Origin: JACCYQ01 sp036675565
GTDB lineage: Bacteria; Bacteroidota; Bacteroidia; Chitinophagales; Chitinophagaceae
Length of the DNA stretch: 24,045 nucleotides
Reading direction: 5' to 3'
Assembly: GCA_036675565.1 (NCBI GenBank)
Contig: JAKFER010000318.1
Location: 1 to 24,045, forward strand
Below the pieces are notes generated by a model. That model made no database searches and was not told the DNA's origin. It worked only from the letters and a program-made list of their open reading frames with translations. Positions within the stretch are counted from its first letter, which is position 1. Each line of letters opens with the position of its first letter. Positions 22,654 through 24,045 of this stretch are shown here, piece after piece. Made by a program: the position numbers and the translations under genes.

Positions 22654-23307
22654 TTAATCAACTTTTACAGTATCCATTTCAAATGCAATGGTTGCCTTTT
22701 TTGCTGCCCGTTTTCGCCATTCTGCCAATCCCCAAAAAGCAAAGATCAACAGGATAAAATAGTATACGCTTGTGAAAACATATTGTTTTACAAAGTACAA
22801 TGGAATGGAAGCAATGTTTGTGGCGATCCACCAATACCAGCTTTCCACTTTTTTACGGGCCATCAGCCACATGGCGGTAAAAGCAGTTGCCGAAGCAAAT
22901 GCATCCGCCCAGGGAATGGCACCGGGAAATTCTGTTTTCAATAATCGTAAAACAAAAAACAAGACTATATAAAAGGCAGCGAAAAATAATAATTGCTCCC
23001 GCCATTCTTTGGCTGTTGATTTTTTTATATGAACGATGTGATGATGTAGTGCATCTTTTCGGGTCCATAATATCCATCCATAAATGCTCATGATGGTGTA
23101 GTACAAGTTCACCGTTGCTTCTCCCAGGAGGTGGCCTTTCAAACTAAGATAAATGTATATGGTAGTATTGATAAGGCCCACAGGGAACACCCATATATTT
23201 TCTTTGCGACTGAACCAGACACTTGCAATACCTGTGATCACGGCAATGAATTCAAGTAAGGAAGTGTTTTTTATTCCGTCTAAAAATTGTTGAAAGATAT
23301 CCTGCAA
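22654..23307 (-). CDS. pnuC: Nicotinamide riboside transporter PnuC
   Basis: PnuC is a SWEET-like facilitative transporter of nicotinamide riboside, driven by phosphorylation inside. The 217-aa protein has about seven hydrophobic segments, with the family segments FPVGLINTTIYIYLSLKGHL, EATVNLYYTIMSIYGWILW and ESWYWWIATNIASIPLYFVK. The last contains the WxxxN substrate motif. The start is a TTG at 23307: an in-frame stop lies six codons upstream and no ATG precedes the conserved region. A TATCTTTG box lies 27 bases upstream. The kinase gene follows after 9 bases. Confidence 0.92.
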   Translation of the reverse strand: MQDIFQQFLDGIKNTSLLEFIAVITGIASVWFSRKENIWVFPVGLINTTIYIYLSLKGHLLGEATVNLYYTIMSIYGWILWTRKDALHHHIVHIKKSTAKEWREQLLFFAAFYIVLFFVLRLLKTEFPGAIPWADAFASATAFTAMWLMARKKVESWYWWIATNIASIPLYFVKQYVFTSVYYFILLIFAFWGLAEWRKRAAKKATIAFEMDTVKVD

Positions 23308-23333
23308 GCTTATTGGGGTTTAAAAATGCGCTT

Positions 23334-23341
23334 CAAAGATA
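23334..23341 (-). promoter_or_regulatory. Candidate -7 box for pnuC-kinase
   Basis: The minus strand reads TATCTTTG, an exact TAnnTTTG match, 27 bases before the TTG start at 23307. No clear -33 element is visible. Confidence 0.4.
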
Positions 23342-23381
23342 GAAGCAAAGAAGAGATGCGTTCGTTATAATCTTACATGCA

Positions 23382-23903
23382 TCAGCAATCCTCGCACATC
23401 TTTTTTAAATTGTCCAATCCTGCAGTGAATTGTTTGTCCAGGTTCTTTTTCAGAAAGGGTCCAATGAGTCTTGCTGATGGATAAGCAAGATCTCCATTAT
23501 TATCCCACGTTACTCTTGTTTCGTTTTCACTGATCGGTTCAAACTGCCAGTTGTCTTTTGCTTTCGACTTCATGGGTTTGATAAATTCCAGGTCGAAGTT
23601 TGCGGAACGGTCATCCGTAGCTTGTAAGGTCAGGCTTCCGTTTCCAACTTTTTTACCATTCCATTCATATTTGTGTCCCGGGGCACCGGCCCTGCCTGTA
23701 ATTCTTTTTTGTGCTGCAGGATCCATCTGTTGCCATGGATTCCATCTTGCATAATTTTCCAGGTTAATGATACGCTCTTTTACATCAGCAACCGGTTTAG
23801 CAATGACTACTGTCTTTTCAATGTGATACCTTTTGGGCATAAAAGCCGCGAGTATCAATAGACCAACAATCAAACCGGCAAGAATATATATAACGATCAT
23901 CAA
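23382..23903 (-). CDS. Membrane-anchored SRPBCC (START/polyketide-cyclase-like) protein
   Basis: The 173-aa protein begins with a membrane helix (VIYILAGLIVGLLILAAFM, about 4-22). An SRPBCC ligand-binding fold follows: YHIEKTVVIAKPVADVKERI, NYARWNPWQQMDPA, then strands such as VTWDNNGDLAYPSARLI and the closing long helix KKNLDKQFTAGLDNLKKMCE. The family binds hydrophobic ligands in a deep cavity; no catalytic residue or substrate is evident. Met1 or Met2 may start it. It is monocistronic, 74 bases upstream of the pnuC start on the same strand, and separated from the gene before it by a strong terminator. Confidence 0.85.
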   Translation of the reverse strand: MMIVIYILAGLIVGLLILAAFMPKRYHIEKTVVIAKPVADVKERIINLENYARWNPWQQMDPAAQKRITGRAGAPGHKYEWNGKKVGNGSLTLQATDDRSANFDLEFIKPMKSKAKDNWQFEPISENETRVTWDNNGDLAYPSARLIGPFLKKNLDKQFTAGLDNLKKMCEDC

Positions 23904-23941
23904 AATAAATTTCAGCTAATTTACAAAAACCATATTTTACA

Positions 23942-23970
23942 AATAAAAACGCCCCTCAATAAGGGGCGTT
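23942..23970 (-). terminator. Strong Rho-independent terminator
   Basis: AACGCCCCT (23948-23956) and AGGGGCGTT (23962-23970) form a perfect 9-bp stem with a 5-base loop. On the minus strand the stem is followed by TTTATTTG, which with the stem's last bases gives GTTTTTATTT. It ends the gene whose stop codon is at 23992-23994. Confidence 0.9.
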
Positions 23971-23991
23971 CAGAATATATTTTTTATAAAA

Positions 23992-24045
23992 TTATTCAGC
24001 TTCGGCAACAACTTCTTTCACTTCAGGGATCATTCTTTTCATCAT
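23992..24045 (-). CDS. C-terminal fragment of an unidentified gene (runs off the window)
   Basis: The minus strand is open from the window edge to a TAA at 23992-23994 and encodes MMKRMIPEVKEVVAEAE. The Glu/Ala/Val-rich tail resembles the acidic tails of some ribosomal or translation proteins in this phylum, but that is only an impression and I cannot name the gene. A strong terminator directly downstream supports a real, well-expressed gene end. Confidence 0.6.
   Translation of the reverse strand: MMKRMIPEVKEVVAEAE

Overview
The window looks like chromosomal DNA of a Bacteroidota bacterium, most likely Chitinophagaceae or a close relative. This rests on TAnnTTTG-like -7 boxes upstream of several genes, the near absence of Shine-Dalgarno sequences, and family content (DUF4112, plant-type GH3, S41 lipoprotein protease, KdnB-type dehydrogenase beside KdsB). 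It is moderately AT-rich with no rRNA, tRNA, transposase, integrase or CRISPR. Most of it reads as ordinary core genome. The left 2.1 kb is more AT-rich and carries only unrecognised genes, so it is the most accessory-like part.

Layout. 1-2102: the start of a membrane protein (-), a two-gene unit of unknown function (TPR-like secreted protein plus 108-aa protein, -), a 301-bp gap with two GC-rich palindromes, and an orphan gene (+). 2125-5639 (-): DUF4112 membrane protein, then kdsB-kdnB (Kdo or 8-amino-Kdo metabolism) and a sterol-desaturase-family membrane hydroxylase. 5753-7604: a DUF2007/zinc-ribbon protein (+) convergent with dnaN (-), separated by two inverted arrays of short words. 7857-11614 (+): a tight four-gene operon of an unrecognised protein, a cytosolic trypsin-like protease with a zinc ribbon and a putative YbjN-like tail, recX and an omega-amidase-like nitrilase. 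11720-15169 (-): S41 lipoprotein protease, thiL and an inositol-monophosphatase-family enzyme. Two almost identical copies of a 53-bp repeat lie 3' of the nitrilase and of the phosphatase, in the same orientation relative to each gene. 15278-20367 (+): a glycosyltransferase fused to a degenerate sugar-transferase scaffold, a GH3-family ligase, a LysE exporter and the transglycosylase mtgA. 20369-23307 (-): pnuC, a NadR-type nicotinamide riboside kinase and a GT39/ArnT-like glycosyltransferase. 23382-24045 (-): an SRPBCC protein, a strong terminator and the last 17 codons of an unidentified gene.

How genes work together. kdsB/kdnB, the GT2 fusion, GT39 and mtgA all serve envelope synthesis. 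kdnB next to kdsB suggests 8-amino-Kdo, but the aminotransferase kdnA is not here. PnuC plus the kinase form a nicotinamide riboside import-and-trap pair. The protease and its upstream neighbour may form a functional pair: both appear to carry a YbjN/CesT-like segment and neither has an export signal. This is the best candidate here for something undescribed, but the fold assignment is by eye.

The other non-genic signal is the set of inverted arrays of 6-7-nt words spaced 8-13 bp (6248-6331, 6379-6454, 14283-14351), each built from different words on the same plan.
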